Made by a program: the position numbers and the translations under genes
Source of the DNA: Streptomyces sp. WM6378
Lineage (GTDB): Bacteria > Actinomycetota > Actinomycetes > Streptomycetales > Streptomycetaceae
Assembly: GCF_001279695.1 (NCBI RefSeq)
Contig: NZ_LGDD01000144.1
Location: 1-64,000 of the forward strand
Reading direction: 5' to 3'
Length of the DNA stretch: 64,000 nt
In this document: in pieces, positions 1 to 7,677 of the stretch
Layout of the letters: each line of letters begins with the position of its first letter
How positions within the stretch are numbered: the stretch's first letter is position 1
Notes under the pieces: model-generated
The model's input: the letters and a program-made list of their open reading frames with translations, nothing else
Told to the model about the DNA's origin: nothing
Database searches by the model: none

Positions 1-38
1 CAGGGGGGACCCTGTGGGAGAGTAGGACGCCGCCGAAC
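1..38 (+). rRNA. rrf: 5S ribosomal RNA, 3' end (partial)
   Basis: The first bases match the conserved 3' arm of actinobacterial 5S rRNA: the GGGGGACCCTGTGGGAGAGT helix, then AGGACGCCGCCGAAC, followed at once by a rho-independent terminator. The 5' part lies outside the window, so an rRNA operon reading into the window is expected just upstream. The exact 3' end is estimated within a base or two. Confidence 0.88.
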
Positions 39-51
39 AAATTGTGGGGAA

Positions 52-97
52 AGCCCCGCACCAGACCGTAGGAATACGGTCACGGTGCGGGGCTTTT
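52..97 (+). terminator. rRNA operon terminator
   Basis: An 11-bp perfect stem, AGCCCCGCACC (52-62) with GGTGCGGGGCT (84-94), is followed by a T run. A second, inner stem ACCGTA/TACGGT (65-70 with 75-80) closes the loop. It sits directly after the 5S rRNA end, which fits the final terminator of the operon. Confidence 0.92.
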
Positions 98-163
98 TCA
101 CGTTTCAGGGGCCGTTTACGGCCTGCATCCAAGGCCAGCACCTGAGTCCTGAACGCAAATCCC

Positions 164-556
164 CTAAGCCGGCTGCAACAGATCCCAGCGATTTCCGTAG
201 AGGTCCTCGAACACCGCCACCGAACCGTACGGCTCGTGCCGCGGCTCCTCCAGGAAGCGGACGCCGGCCGCCAGCATGCGGGCATGGTCGCCCGCGAAGT
301 CCTCGGTGTGGAGGAAGAATCCGACCCGGCCGCCGGTCTGTGCGCCCACGCTCGCCAACTGGGTGTCGTCCTTCGCCCGGGCCAGGAGCAGCGAGACCGC
401 ACCAGCCGTTGTGCCTGGCGGGCGGACGACCACCCAGCGCGAGCCGTCCCCGCGGTCGGTGTCCTCGGCCAGTTCGAATCCCAGGGCCCGGGTGTAGAAC
501 TCGATGGCCTCGTCGTAGTCGCGTACGACGAGCGTGATCAGTGCAATGTGCGGCAT
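164..556 (-). CDS. VOC (glyoxalase/bleomycin-resistance fold) family protein
   Basis: A 130-residue protein of the vicinal-oxygen-chelate superfamily. The two beta-alpha-beta-beta-beta halves are visible: residues 1-60 (MPHIALITLVVRDYDEAIEF... ALGFEL) and 75-130, ending in the typical FEDLYGNRWDLLQ strand. Substrate is unknown. Members may be metal-dependent lyases, dioxygenases or drug-binding proteins. The start is the ATG ending at 556. It has no ribosome binding site, but TAGCCT lies 7 bp upstream (564-569 on the plus strand), as in leaderless Streptomyces genes. It is divergent from the kinase gene at 621. A much longer upstream extension of the frame only shadows that kinase gene. Confidence 0.82.
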   Translation of the reverse strand: MPHIALITLVVRDYDEAIEFYTRALGFELAEDTDRGDGSRWVVVRPPGTTAGAVSLLLARAKDDTQLASVGAQTGGRVGFFLHTEDFAGDHARMLAAGVRFLEEPRHEPYGSVAVFEDLYGNRWDLLQPA

Positions 557-620
557 ACCACCCAGGCTATACGCACCGAGGTTATACGTACTACGTGACT
601 CCGGAGAGGACGGTGGAACA

Positions 621-1262
621 ATGCGCAGTATGGATCTCGACCTTGACGGGCTCGTGCGCCGCGCGCGCAGCCTCGTCGTTCCCGGACGTCGCCGCATTCT
701 GGGCATCGCGGGGCCGCCCGGTGCCGGAAAGTCCACGCTGGCCGGGAAGTTGGTGAGGCGCCTCGACGGGCAGGCCGTGCTCGTGCCCATGGACGGGTTC
801 CATCTCGCCAACGGGGAGCTGCGCCGGCTCGGACGTGCCGAACGCAAGGGTGCGCCCGACACCTTCGACGCTGCCGGATATGCCGCGCTGCTTGGCAGGC
901 TGCGCTCGCCCGATCCCGGCACGGTCGTATACGCGCCGGACTTCGACCGGTCGTTGGAGGAGGCGTTGGCCGGGAGCATTCCCGTCGCACCTCAGGTGCC
1001 GCTCGTCGTGACCGAGGGCAACTACCTGCTTCATGACGAGGGGGCCTGGGCGCAGGTCAGGGATCTCGTGGACGAGATCTGGTATCTCCATGTCGACAAC
1101 GGGGAGCGGGTGCGCAGACTGGTCGAGCGGCATGTGCGGCACGGCAAGCCCCGACCGTACGCCGAGCGGTGGGTCGAGGAGTCCGACGAGGTCAACGCAC
1201 GTCTCGTGGCCGCCGGCCGCGCGCGGGCGGATCTTGTCATCACGGGTGCGCACACTGGGTAG
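621..1262 (+). CDS. Nucleoside/nucleotide kinase family protein (uridine kinase-like P-loop)
   Basis: A 213-residue P-loop kinase with Walker A GPPGAGKST near residue 35. A substrate-side segment with PMDGFH follows near residue 65, as in uridine kinase, pantothenate kinase and phosphoribulokinase relatives. The LVVTEGNYLL strand near residue 140 is also typical of this family, as in FrcK/YfhA-like bacterial fructose/nucleoside kinases. The true acceptor cannot be read from the sequence. The ATG at 621 follows GGAGAGGA at 603-610, and a second ATG at 630 is possible. The downstream gene starts 42 bp after the stop in the same direction, so co-transcription is plausible. Confidence 0.82.
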   Translation: MRSMDLDLDGLVRRARSLVVPGRRRILGIAGPPGAGKSTLAGKLVRRLDGQAVLVPMDGFHLANGELRRLGRAERKGAPDTFDAAGYAALLGRLRSPDPGTVVYAPDFDRSLEEALAGSIPVAPQVPLVVTEGNYLLHDEGAWAQVRDLVDEIWYLHVDNGERVRRLVERHVRHGKPRPYAERWVEESDEVNARLVAAGRARADLVITGAHTG

Positions 1263-1303
1263 GCTCGCAGCTCTGGCGACCGTGCAAGGGGAAGGCAGCA
1301 GAC

Positions 1304-2257
1304 GTGGGGATATTCCGACGAGGGCCCAGGCGGGACGCGAGCGACGTTCCGAGGGACCCCGAGTTCGGCTTCTTCTCGAACGGCGAGGGCGCCCGGTTCC
1401 GTGCGGTGGTCAGGGAAGCGTTCGCCGAGCTGGGCCTGGAGGTCACGGTCTACGCGGACATGGTGAAGGACAGTGGCGGGCGCCAGTTCGGCCTGGGCAA
1501 TCTCGCCGCCGTCTGCCACAACGAGCCGCGAGGCCCGCGCGTGTGGCCGGAATTGATCCGTAAGCACGTCGGAATGGTGCTGCGCACCATGGACGCGCCT
1601 TCCGCGCTTGAAACCCTGCCGCCCGAACAGATCCGGGCCCAGCTGTATCCCCGGGTGATCAGCGGCGACGGACTCGACCCGCAGAGCTTCGGCTATGCGC
1701 GCAGTGTGGCGCCGGGCCTCTACGAGATCCTCGCTCTCGACCTCCCCGAGAGCGTCATGATGCTCACCGACGAGGCTCTCGAACCCCTCGGCAAGGTCCC
1801 TGACCTGCGCGAACAAGCCCTGCGTAATCTGCGCGAACTGCCCGTCGAGGGACACGAGACGGTCAAGGGCGACGACGGGATGCGCTTTGACATCGTCGTC
1901 GGCGACTCCTTCTACACGGCGAGCCGGGTGCTCGCCCTGGAGGCCGTCGTGCGCCAGGTCACCGGCCGAGAGGTCCCTCCGGAGGGCGCGCTCGTGGCGA
2001 TGCCTTTCCGCCACCAGCTCGCCTTCCACGTCATCCGCGATTCCGGCATGGTCCTCGCCCTCAACGCCATGGCCTCGTTCGCGGCCTCGGGGTACGAGGA
2101 CACTCCGGGGTCGATCAGCCCGTACGTCTATTGGTGGCGCGGCGGCACGCTCACCCAGCTCAGCGACCGGGACGGCGAGGGGCTGCGCATCGTCGTCGGC
2201 GAGGACTTCGGTGAGCTTCTTGAGCGGCTTGTCGACGACGAGACGGATGGGTTCTGA
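1304..2257 (+). CDS. Uncharacterised DUF1444-like protein
   Basis: A 317-residue soluble protein without signal peptide or membrane segment. The middle part (LYPRVI ... GLYEILALDLPESVMMLTDEAL ... LREQALRNLREL) resembles the pattern of the DUF1444/YtpQ family of unknown function, and I recognise no catalytic motif. GTG at 1304 was chosen because AAGGGGAAGG lies at a suitable distance upstream, and the longer frame to 1169 only overlaps the kinase gene. It probably shares a transcript with the kinase. Function is not inferred. Confidence 0.72.
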   Translation: MGIFRRGPRRDASDVPRDPEFGFFSNGEGARFRAVVREAFAELGLEVTVYADMVKDSGGRQFGLGNLAAVCHNEPRGPRVWPELIRKHVGMVLRTMDAPSALETLPPEQIRAQLYPRVISGDGLDPQSFGYARSVAPGLYEILALDLPESVMMLTDEALEPLGKVPDLREQALRNLRELPVEGHETVKGDDGMRFDIVVGDSFYTASRVLALEAVVRQVTGREVPPEGALVAMPFRHQLAFHVIRDSGMVLALNAMASFAASGYEDTPGSISPYVYWWRGGTLTQLSDRDGEGLRIVVGEDFGELLERLVDDETDGF

Positions 2258-2343
2258 AGTGTTGCGCAGCCTTTGAAGGAGGCGCGGCGAACGGGGGCTT
2301 CATCCCACTCGCGCGCCAACGGGCGTCCGGGGAGGATGTGGCC

Positions 2344-3474
2344 ATGCCTACGAAGCCTGCCCCCGCGCCCTTCACCGCCGACGACTACCGGGCCCGGATG
2401 GCCCGCGCCGCCCAGTCCGCCGCCGACGCCGGACTGGCCGGCGTGCTCGTCGCGCCCGGCCCCGACCTCGTGTACCTCACCGGCTACCAGCCGACCGCGA
2501 TCACCGAGCGGCTCACCGTCCTTGTGCTCGCGGCCGGTCAGGACCCCGTCCTGGTCGTGCCGACCCTGGAGGCACCCGACGCCGAACACGCCGCGGGAGC
2601 CGCCGCGCTGACCCTGCGGGACTGGACCGACGGCAAGGACCCGTACGCCGTGACGGCCCCGCTCCTCGACGTCGACGGGCGCTTCGGAGTCAGTGACAAC
2701 GCCTGGGCGATGCACCTGCTCGGGCTGCAGAAGGAACTGCCCGGCACCTCGTACGTCGCGCTGACCGAGGCGCTGCCCATGCTGCGGGCCGTCAAGGACG
2801 AGCACGAGCTGGCCCGCCTGGAGGCGGCGGGCGCGGCGGCGGACGAGGCGTACGGCGAGATCGTGAAGGTACGTTTCGCGGGCCGGAAGGAGACTGAGGT
2901 CGCCGCCGATCTCGCCGCCCTCCTGATGAAGTACGGCCATTCACAAGTGGACTTCACCGTCGTGGGCTCCGGGCCCAACGGCGCCAACCCGCACCACGAG
3001 GCCGGCGACCGCACCATCGAACAGGGCGACATGGTCGTCCTCGACTTCGGCGGGCTCAAGTACGGCTACGGCTCCGACACCACCCGTACCGTCCACGTCG
3101 GCGAACCCGGCGCCGCCGAGCAGCGCGTCCACGACGTGGTGCGCGAGGCCCAGCAGGCCGGTTTCGAGGCGGTCAGGCCCGGCGCCGCCTGCCAGGACGT
3201 CGACCGAGCGGCGCGCGCCGTGATCGCGGACGCCGGATACGGCGAGTACTTCATCCACCGCACCGGCCACGGCATCGGCGTGACCACCCACGAGCCGCCG
3301 TACATGATCGAGGGCGAGGAGCTGCCGCTCGTGCCCGGGATGTGTTTCTCCATCGAGCCGGGCATCTATCTGCCCGGCCGGTTCGGGGTCCGCATCGAGG
3401 ACATCGTCACCGTTACGGATGACGGCGGCCGGCGTTTGAACAACACCGACCGCGCCATGGCGATCGTCGAGTAA
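2344..3474 (+). CDS. M24 family metallopeptidase (Xaa-Pro dipeptidase/aminopeptidase P-like)
   Basis: A 376-residue cytosolic 'pita-bread' peptidase. Residues 1-130 form the creatinase-type N-terminal domain (GVLVAPGPDLVYLTGY). The C-terminal domain shows the dinuclear metal ligands in order: VVLDFGG, SDTTRTVHVG, the histidine in HRTGHGIG, SIEPG near residue 335, and the final glutamate in GVRIEDIV. These define the D-D-H-E-E set, so it should be active on X-Pro peptides. ATG at 2344 follows GGAGGA (2331-2336) with good spacing; a GTG at 2338 overlaps the binding site and is less likely. Usual family length is about 360-400 residues. Confidence 0.92.
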   Translation: MPTKPAPAPFTADDYRARMARAAQSAADAGLAGVLVAPGPDLVYLTGYQPTAITERLTVLVLAAGQDPVLVVPTLEAPDAEHAAGAAALTLRDWTDGKDPYAVTAPLLDVDGRFGVSDNAWAMHLLGLQKELPGTSYVALTEALPMLRAVKDEHELARLEAAGAAADEAYGEIVKVRFAGRKETEVAADLAALLMKYGHSQVDFTVVGSGPNGANPHHEAGDRTIEQGDMVVLDFGGLKYGYGSDTTRTVHVGEPGAAEQRVHDVVREAQQAGFEAVRPGAACQDVDRAARAVIADAGYGEYFIHRTGHGIGVTTHEPPYMIEGEELPLVPGMCFSIEPGIYLPGRFGVRIEDIVTVTDDGGRRLNNTDRAMAIVE

Positions 3475-3511
3475 CCGCCCTCAGTAGTACAGGCATTGAG
3501 TGGCGCGGGTC

Positions 3512-5251
3512 TCAGCTGCCGAGGACCGCACACGATTCGGGCGGCATCAGCAGCAGGCCGTCCGGGCCCGGCGCCCCGACCGGCTCCCAGGCCGCGAGGA
3601 CCCGGCCGCCGCCACCGAGCTTGATCCTGACGGCCTCCTCGGAGAGGTTGACCACCACCCGCAGATCGCCGCGCCGGTACGTCAGCCAACGCGCCTCCTC
3701 GTCGTACGCCACCTTGACGGCCGCGAGGTCGGGGTCCGTCAGGTCGGCCCGGTCGCGGCGCAGCGCGATGAGTTCGCGGTACCAGGCAAGGAGCCTGGCG
3801 TGCGGTTCGCCCGTGGGTTCCGTCCAGTCCAGGCAGGAGCGCCGGCGCGTCGCCGGGTCCTGCGGGTCGGGGATGTCCTCGGCGGACCAGCCGTGGGACG
3901 TGAACTCCCGCCGCCTGCCCTCCCGTACGGCCCGGGCGAGCGCGGGGTCGGTGTGGTCGGTGAAGAACTGCCAGGGGGTGCGGGCGCCCCACTCCTCGCC
4001 CATGAAGAGCATCGGCGGGTACGGGCTCGTCAGCGTCAGCGTCGCAGCGCAGGCCAGCAGGCCGGGGGACAGGGTGGCCGAGAGACGGTCGCCCTGGGCC
4101 CGGTTGCCGATCTGGTCGTGGGTCTGCGCGTAGCCCAGGAAGCGGTGGGCGGGGGTGTGGGCGCGGTCGACGGGCCGCCCGTGGACGCGGCCGCGGAAGC
4201 TCGAATACGTACCGTCGTGGAAGAACACACGGGTCAGGGTCTTGGCGAGCGCGGAGAGCGGGGCGCGCGCGAAGTCGGCGTAGTAGCCCTGGGATTCGCC
4301 CGTGAGGGCGGTGTGCAGAGCGTGGTGGAAGTCGTCGTTCCACTGGGCGTGCAGGCCGAGGCCGCCCTCGCCGCGCGGCGCGGTGGTGCGCGGATCGCAG
4401 GTGTCGGACTCGGCGACGAGGAAGAGCGGCCGGCCCAGTTCGGCGGCGAGCACGTCGACGGCCGTCGAGAGCTCTTCGAGGAAGGTGAACGCGCGGGTGT
4501 CGGCCAGCGTGTGCACCGCGTCCAGGCGCAGCCCGTCGAGGCGGTAGTCGCGCAGCCACGCCAGCGCGCTCTCCAGGAGGAAGGCGCGTACCTCGTCGGA
4601 GCCGGCGGCATCCAGGTTGACGGCCGAGCCCCAGGGCGTGTGATGGGTGTCCGTGAAGTACGGGCCGAAGGCGGGCAGGTAGTTGCCGGACGGGCCCAGG
4701 TGGTTGTGCACGACGTCCAGGACGACGCCGAGACCATGGGCGTGTGCCGCGTCGACAAACCTCTTCAGGGCCTCGGGTCCGCCATAGGGCTCGTGCACCG
4801 CCCAGAGGGAGACGCCCTCGTACCCCCAGCCGTGCCGGCCCGGGAACGGGCACACCGGCATCAGCTCGATGTGCGTGATCCCCAACTCGGCCAGGTGAGG
4901 CAGCTGTTGGACGGCCGCGTCAAGGGTCCCTTCGGCGGTGAAGGTGCCGATGTGCAGCTCGTACAGGACGGCCCGCTGGAGCGGGCGCCCCTCCCAGGGA
5001 TGCTGCCAGCCGAAGGTTTCGTGGACGACGACCGCGCTGAGGCGGTCAGGGCCGTCAGGTTGTCGGCGCGATCGCGGGTCGGGCAGCACCGGGCCGTCGT
5101 CCAGCACGTATCCGTAGCGGTCGCCAGGGTGTCCCTCGGCCTCGGCCAGCCACCAGCCCGCGCGCACGGGATGGCGGTTCATGGGGTGGGTCACGTCCTC
5201 CAGGAGGAGAGCGGCCCGGTCGGCGTTCGGCGCCCACACTTCGAACAGCAC
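3512..5251 (-). CDS. treZ: Malto-oligosyltrehalose trehalohydrolase
   Basis: A 579-residue GH13 enzyme that releases trehalose from maltooligosyl-trehalose, the last step of the TreX-TreY-TreZ route from glycogen. An N-terminal CBM48-like domain (VLFEVWAPNADRAALLL) precedes the barrel. Catalytic regions are VLDVVHNH near 180, GLRLDAVH (nucleophile D244), LVAESD (acid E281) and YAQTHDQIGNRAQGDRL (D379). The TreZ-specific YELHIGTFTAEGTLD and GWGYEGVSLWAVHEPYGGP segments are present. The GTG ending at 5251 is chosen because AGGGGGA precedes it by 7 bp; an upstream extension lacks a binding site. treY and glgX lie 2-6 kb away on the same strand but are separated by other genes. Confidence 0.96.
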   Translation of the reverse strand: MLFEVWAPNADRAALLLEDVTHPMNRHPVRAGWWLAEAEGHPGDRYGYVLDDGPVLPDPRSRRQPDGPDRLSAVVVHETFGWQHPWEGRPLQRAVLYELHIGTFTAEGTLDAAVQQLPHLAELGITHIELMPVCPFPGRHGWGYEGVSLWAVHEPYGGPEALKRFVDAAHAHGLGVVLDVVHNHLGPSGNYLPAFGPYFTDTHHTPWGSAVNLDAAGSDEVRAFLLESALAWLRDYRLDGLRLDAVHTLADTRAFTFLEELSTAVDVLAAELGRPLFLVAESDTCDPRTTAPRGEGGLGLHAQWNDDFHHALHTALTGESQGYYADFARAPLSALAKTLTRVFFHDGTYSSFRGRVHGRPVDRAHTPAHRFLGYAQTHDQIGNRAQGDRLSATLSPGLLACAATLTLTSPYPPMLFMGEEWGARTPWQFFTDHTDPALARAVREGRRREFTSHGWSAEDIPDPQDPATRRRSCLDWTEPTGEPHARLLAWYRELIALRRDRADLTDPDLAAVKVAYDEEARWLTYRRGDLRVVVNLSEEAVRIKLGGGGRVLAAWEPVGAPGPDGLLLMPPESCAVLGS

Positions 5252-5324
5252 GGGTGTGTCCCCCTGTCGTAGCCGGTTGCGACCATGGTGCGACAGACGA
5301 GGCGGACACGCCCGCAATTCGTGA

Positions 5325-6278
5325 CTACTTCCAGATCATGTTGATCGCGCGCTCGAAGACGACGTAGCCCGCACGGGCGAACGCGTTCGCCATGGGGACG
5401 TTGGGCAGGTCCGTGGAGGCGCGGATCCGGGGCACGTCCTGTTCGGCCAGGACGCGTGTCCCCTCGGAGAGGATGTCGTCGATGTAGCCGTGGCCGCGGT
5501 GGGCGGGCAGCACCCCGATGTAGGCGATGATCGGGTTGTAGCTGTTGCGGGCCGGGATCACGAATCCGACGGGCTCGCCGCCGTCCTTGAGCTCGGCGAT
5601 CCGCCACCACTCGCGCGGCGTCCTGAAAGTCTCGAACTCTTCCTCGTACATGAGCTCCGCGGACTCGCGCGGGGCCATGGTGAGCAGTTCCTCGCGGGTG
5701 TGCTCGTCGAGCGAGCCCTCCACGACGAGCGTCATCAGGGAGACGAGCTCCTCGCGGTCGGTGGCGGGACGGAACGTCAGCCGCGTGGAGGCCGCGGGAA
5801 GCGGCGTGCCGGGCCGCCACTCCAGGCGCAGCCGCTCGACGAGCGGGGTCGCACCGGAGGCGGCCATGATGTTCAGCCGGGTCTCGACGACCTCGCGGGC
5901 GGCGGGGTCCTCGCGCCAGTCGCCAGGCACGAAGCGGCCGTACTCGGGGCGCTCGGCATCCGCGGGCACCACCTCGGCGGTCGCGGTCTCAAGGAGGCGC
6001 AGGCCGATCTCGTGCCGCTCGGCCGCGGGCAGGGCGTCGTCGACGTCGAAGAAGTCGAGGCTCTGCGGCGCATCGCCGTTCTTCGGGGCCCACCACGCGA
6101 TGCGCGCCAGTACGCGGTCGTCGCGCAGGGCCACCCACATCCAGGCCGGGATGCGGCGGCCGGTGGCCAGATCGTCCTGGAGTTCGTGGTCCAGGACGTA
6201 GGAAAGCTGCTGGAAGAGCCCGAGTTCCTCGGGCCCGGCGAGCGGACGCAGGGTTATGTCCGACGCGGAAATCTGCAA
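5325..6278 (-). CDS. GNAT family N-acetyltransferase
   Basis: A 317-residue protein with a C-terminal GNAT fold at about residues 165-315. Motif A is visible as YIGVLPAHRGHGYIDDIL (acetyl-CoA pyrophosphate loop R/Q-x-x-G-x-G/A form), followed by DLPNVPMANAFARAGYVVFE. The N-terminal half looks like a second, degenerate GNAT unit, an arrangement also seen in mycothiol-synthase-like proteins. Its acceptor is unknown. The start is TTG at 6278 with GAGGGGA five bases upstream. Its upstream region carries a tandem 24-bp repeat shared with the divergent FHA gene. Confidence 0.85.
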   Translation of the reverse strand: MQISASDITLRPLAGPEELGLFQQLSYVLDHELQDDLATGRRIPAWMWVALRDDRVLARIAWWAPKNGDAPQSLDFFDVDDALPAAERHEIGLRLLETATAEVVPADAERPEYGRFVPGDWREDPAAREVVETRLNIMAASGATPLVERLRLEWRPGTPLPAASTRLTFRPATDREELVSLMTLVVEGSLDEHTREELLTMAPRESAELMYEEEFETFRTPREWWRIAELKDGGEPVGFVIPARNSYNPIIAYIGVLPAHRGHGYIDDILSEGTRVLAEQDVPRIRASTDLPNVPMANAFARAGYVVFERAINMIWK

Positions 6279-6326
6279 GAGGGTCCCCTCAGAGGTTTGA
6301 CGAGTCGGCAGACCCTAACAGGGCAC

Positions 6327-6374
6327 GAGGGCCGCCCGACAAGGGAATTCGAGGGCTGCCCGACAAGGGAATGC
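6327..6374. repeat. Tandem 24-bp direct repeat in divergent promoter region
   Basis: Two head-to-tail 24-bp copies (6327-6350 and 6351-6374) of GAGGGC(C/T)GCCCGACAAGGG plus AAT(T/G)C differ at only two positions. They lie between the divergent acetyltransferase (start 6278) and FHA gene (start 6492). The position suggests a regulator binding site for one or both promoters, but a local duplication without function is possible. Confidence 0.75.
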
Positions 6375-6491
6375 GGCGACCGATGCCTCTGCGTCCCAGG
6401 TCAGAGCTGGGGCGGTGATGAACCGCGAGCCCCCTTGGGAGGGCGACCGTCTGCTGGACACTCATGGCCTTGTGGAAGGACAATCGCTGAT

Positions 6492-7049
6492 GTGACGCCC
6501 TCCTTCGAATTCCAGACCTCCTCGGCGCCCGCGCGGCTCTCCGACGCGGAGCGCGACCGGGTGCTGGAGGTGCTGCGCGAGGGCGCCGCCGAGGGCAAGC
6601 TGTCGCACGACACCTTCCTGCGCCGGATGGAACTGGCCCTGGCCGCCCGCCGCTCCGACGAACTGGTCGCCCTCACCGCCGACTTGGACAGCGGCGGCAA
6701 CCGCTGGTCGAAGGCGGTGTTCGGCGCGGTCAGCAGGGTCTCCGAGTTCTCCGTCTCGCTGCGCAGGGCCTGGCAGACCGAGCGGCTGCCCAAGCTTCTC
6801 TTCCCGGTGCCCGGGCCGTATCCGCTGCGGATCGGCCGCGACCCTTCCAACGGGCTCCGCCTGAGCCACGAGACGGTGTCGCGCGTGCACGCCGAGCTCG
6901 TCTTCCAGTCCGGGATGTGGCAGCTGCGCGACCTCGGCTCCACCAACGGGACCTGTGTCAACGGGCGCCGGGTGACGGGGGCGGTCGCCGTGGCCGACGG
7001 GGACCAGGTCAGCTTCGGCCGGATGGCCTTCCGACTCGCCACCCACTGA
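6492..7049 (+). CDS. DUF1707 and FHA domain-containing protein
   Basis: A 185-residue soluble protein. Residues about 12-60 match the DUF1707 pattern (ARLSDAERDRVLEVLREGAAEGKLSHDTFLRRMELALAARRSDELVAL, shown here only as family hallmark residues L-x-x-R-x-x-E). Residues about 105-185 form a forkhead-associated phosphothreonine-binding domain: LRIGRDPSNGLRL, SHETVSRVHAEL, LRDLGSTNGTCVNG, DGDQVSFG. The phosphopeptide-contacting R, S, R and N residues are all present, so it should read Ser/Thr kinase output. The GTG at 6492 follows GGAAGGA at 6474-6480; an out-of-frame ATG overlaps it. No membrane segment is present, unlike many DUF1707 proteins. Confidence 0.88.
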   Translation: MTPSFEFQTSSAPARLSDAERDRVLEVLREGAAEGKLSHDTFLRRMELALAARRSDELVALTADLDSGGNRWSKAVFGAVSRVSEFSVSLRRAWQTERLPKLLFPVPGPYPLRIGRDPSNGLRLSHETVSRVHAELVFQSGMWQLRDLGSTNGTCVNGRRVTGAVAVADGDQVSFGRMAFRLATH

Positions 7050-7128
7050 GCCCTGCTGTCCTCTTGCACCCCCCTTTGGCCTGGGCGAATACCGCTCGCA
7101 AAGGGCGTTGTCAGTGGGATGGTTCATC

Positions 7129-7677
7129 ATGGCGCCGACCGACCTCGGCCGTCGCCGGGGCGGCACCGGGGTCGCCCTGCTCGCGGCGCGCAGCGCGGAC
7201 CAGGCCGTGCTCACCGGCCGGGCGCTCGCCTTGCCCATGGCCAACCTCCAAGACAGTCCTGAGCAGTTGGAGCTGGTGAAGGGGGTTCAGGCGCTGATCG
7301 GTCAGGCCTGGGACGAATCGCTTCGGCGTAATCCTCCCGTCCATGTGGTGCTGCGCCGGGCCGTCCGTGACCTGGCGATATCTGGCGGCACCGTCCCGGC
7401 CGGGGCCGCCGTCGCGCTGCTCGTCGGGGCCGCCAACCGGGACCCCGACCGGTTCCGCGACCCCGACCGCTTCGACTTGCACCGCACCGCCACCGGCGGG
7501 CTCGCGCTCGGACCCGCCGACTGCCCGGCCGCCCGGGTCGCCGAGTTCCAGGCGGAGTGCGCGGTGAACGCCCTGCTCACCGCCATGCCCGGGCTGCGAA
7601 GGGCCGACGCCTTCACCCTGGCCGAGAGCGGACTGCTCACCCGGCCCCCTCGCCGCCTTCTCGTACGGCCCGCCTGA
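7129..7677 (+). CDS. Truncated cytochrome P450-like protein
   Basis: A 182-residue protein resembling only the C-terminal half of a bacterial P450 (family length about 400). A K-helix ExxR remnant (ESLRRNPPVHVV) is followed by VPAGAAVALLVGAANRDPDRFRDPDRFDLHR, the meander before the heme loop. The heme loop itself is degenerate: instead of FGxGxHxCxG it reads LALGPADCPAARVAEFQ, keeping one cysteine but not the glycines and histidine. I infer a non-catalytic or decayed P450. The start is uncertain (ATG 7129, or TTG 7108). It follows the FHA gene by 79 bp and its 3' end overlaps the 3' end of convergent treY by 41 bp. Confidence 0.7.
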   Translation: MAPTDLGRRRGGTGVALLAARSADQAVLTGRALALPMANLQDSPEQLELVKGVQALIGQAWDESLRRNPPVHVVLRRAVRDLAISGGTVPAGAAVALLVGAANRDPDRFRDPDRFDLHRTATGGLALGPADCPAARVAEFQAECAVNALLTAMPGLRRADAFTLAESGLLTRPPRRLLVRPA

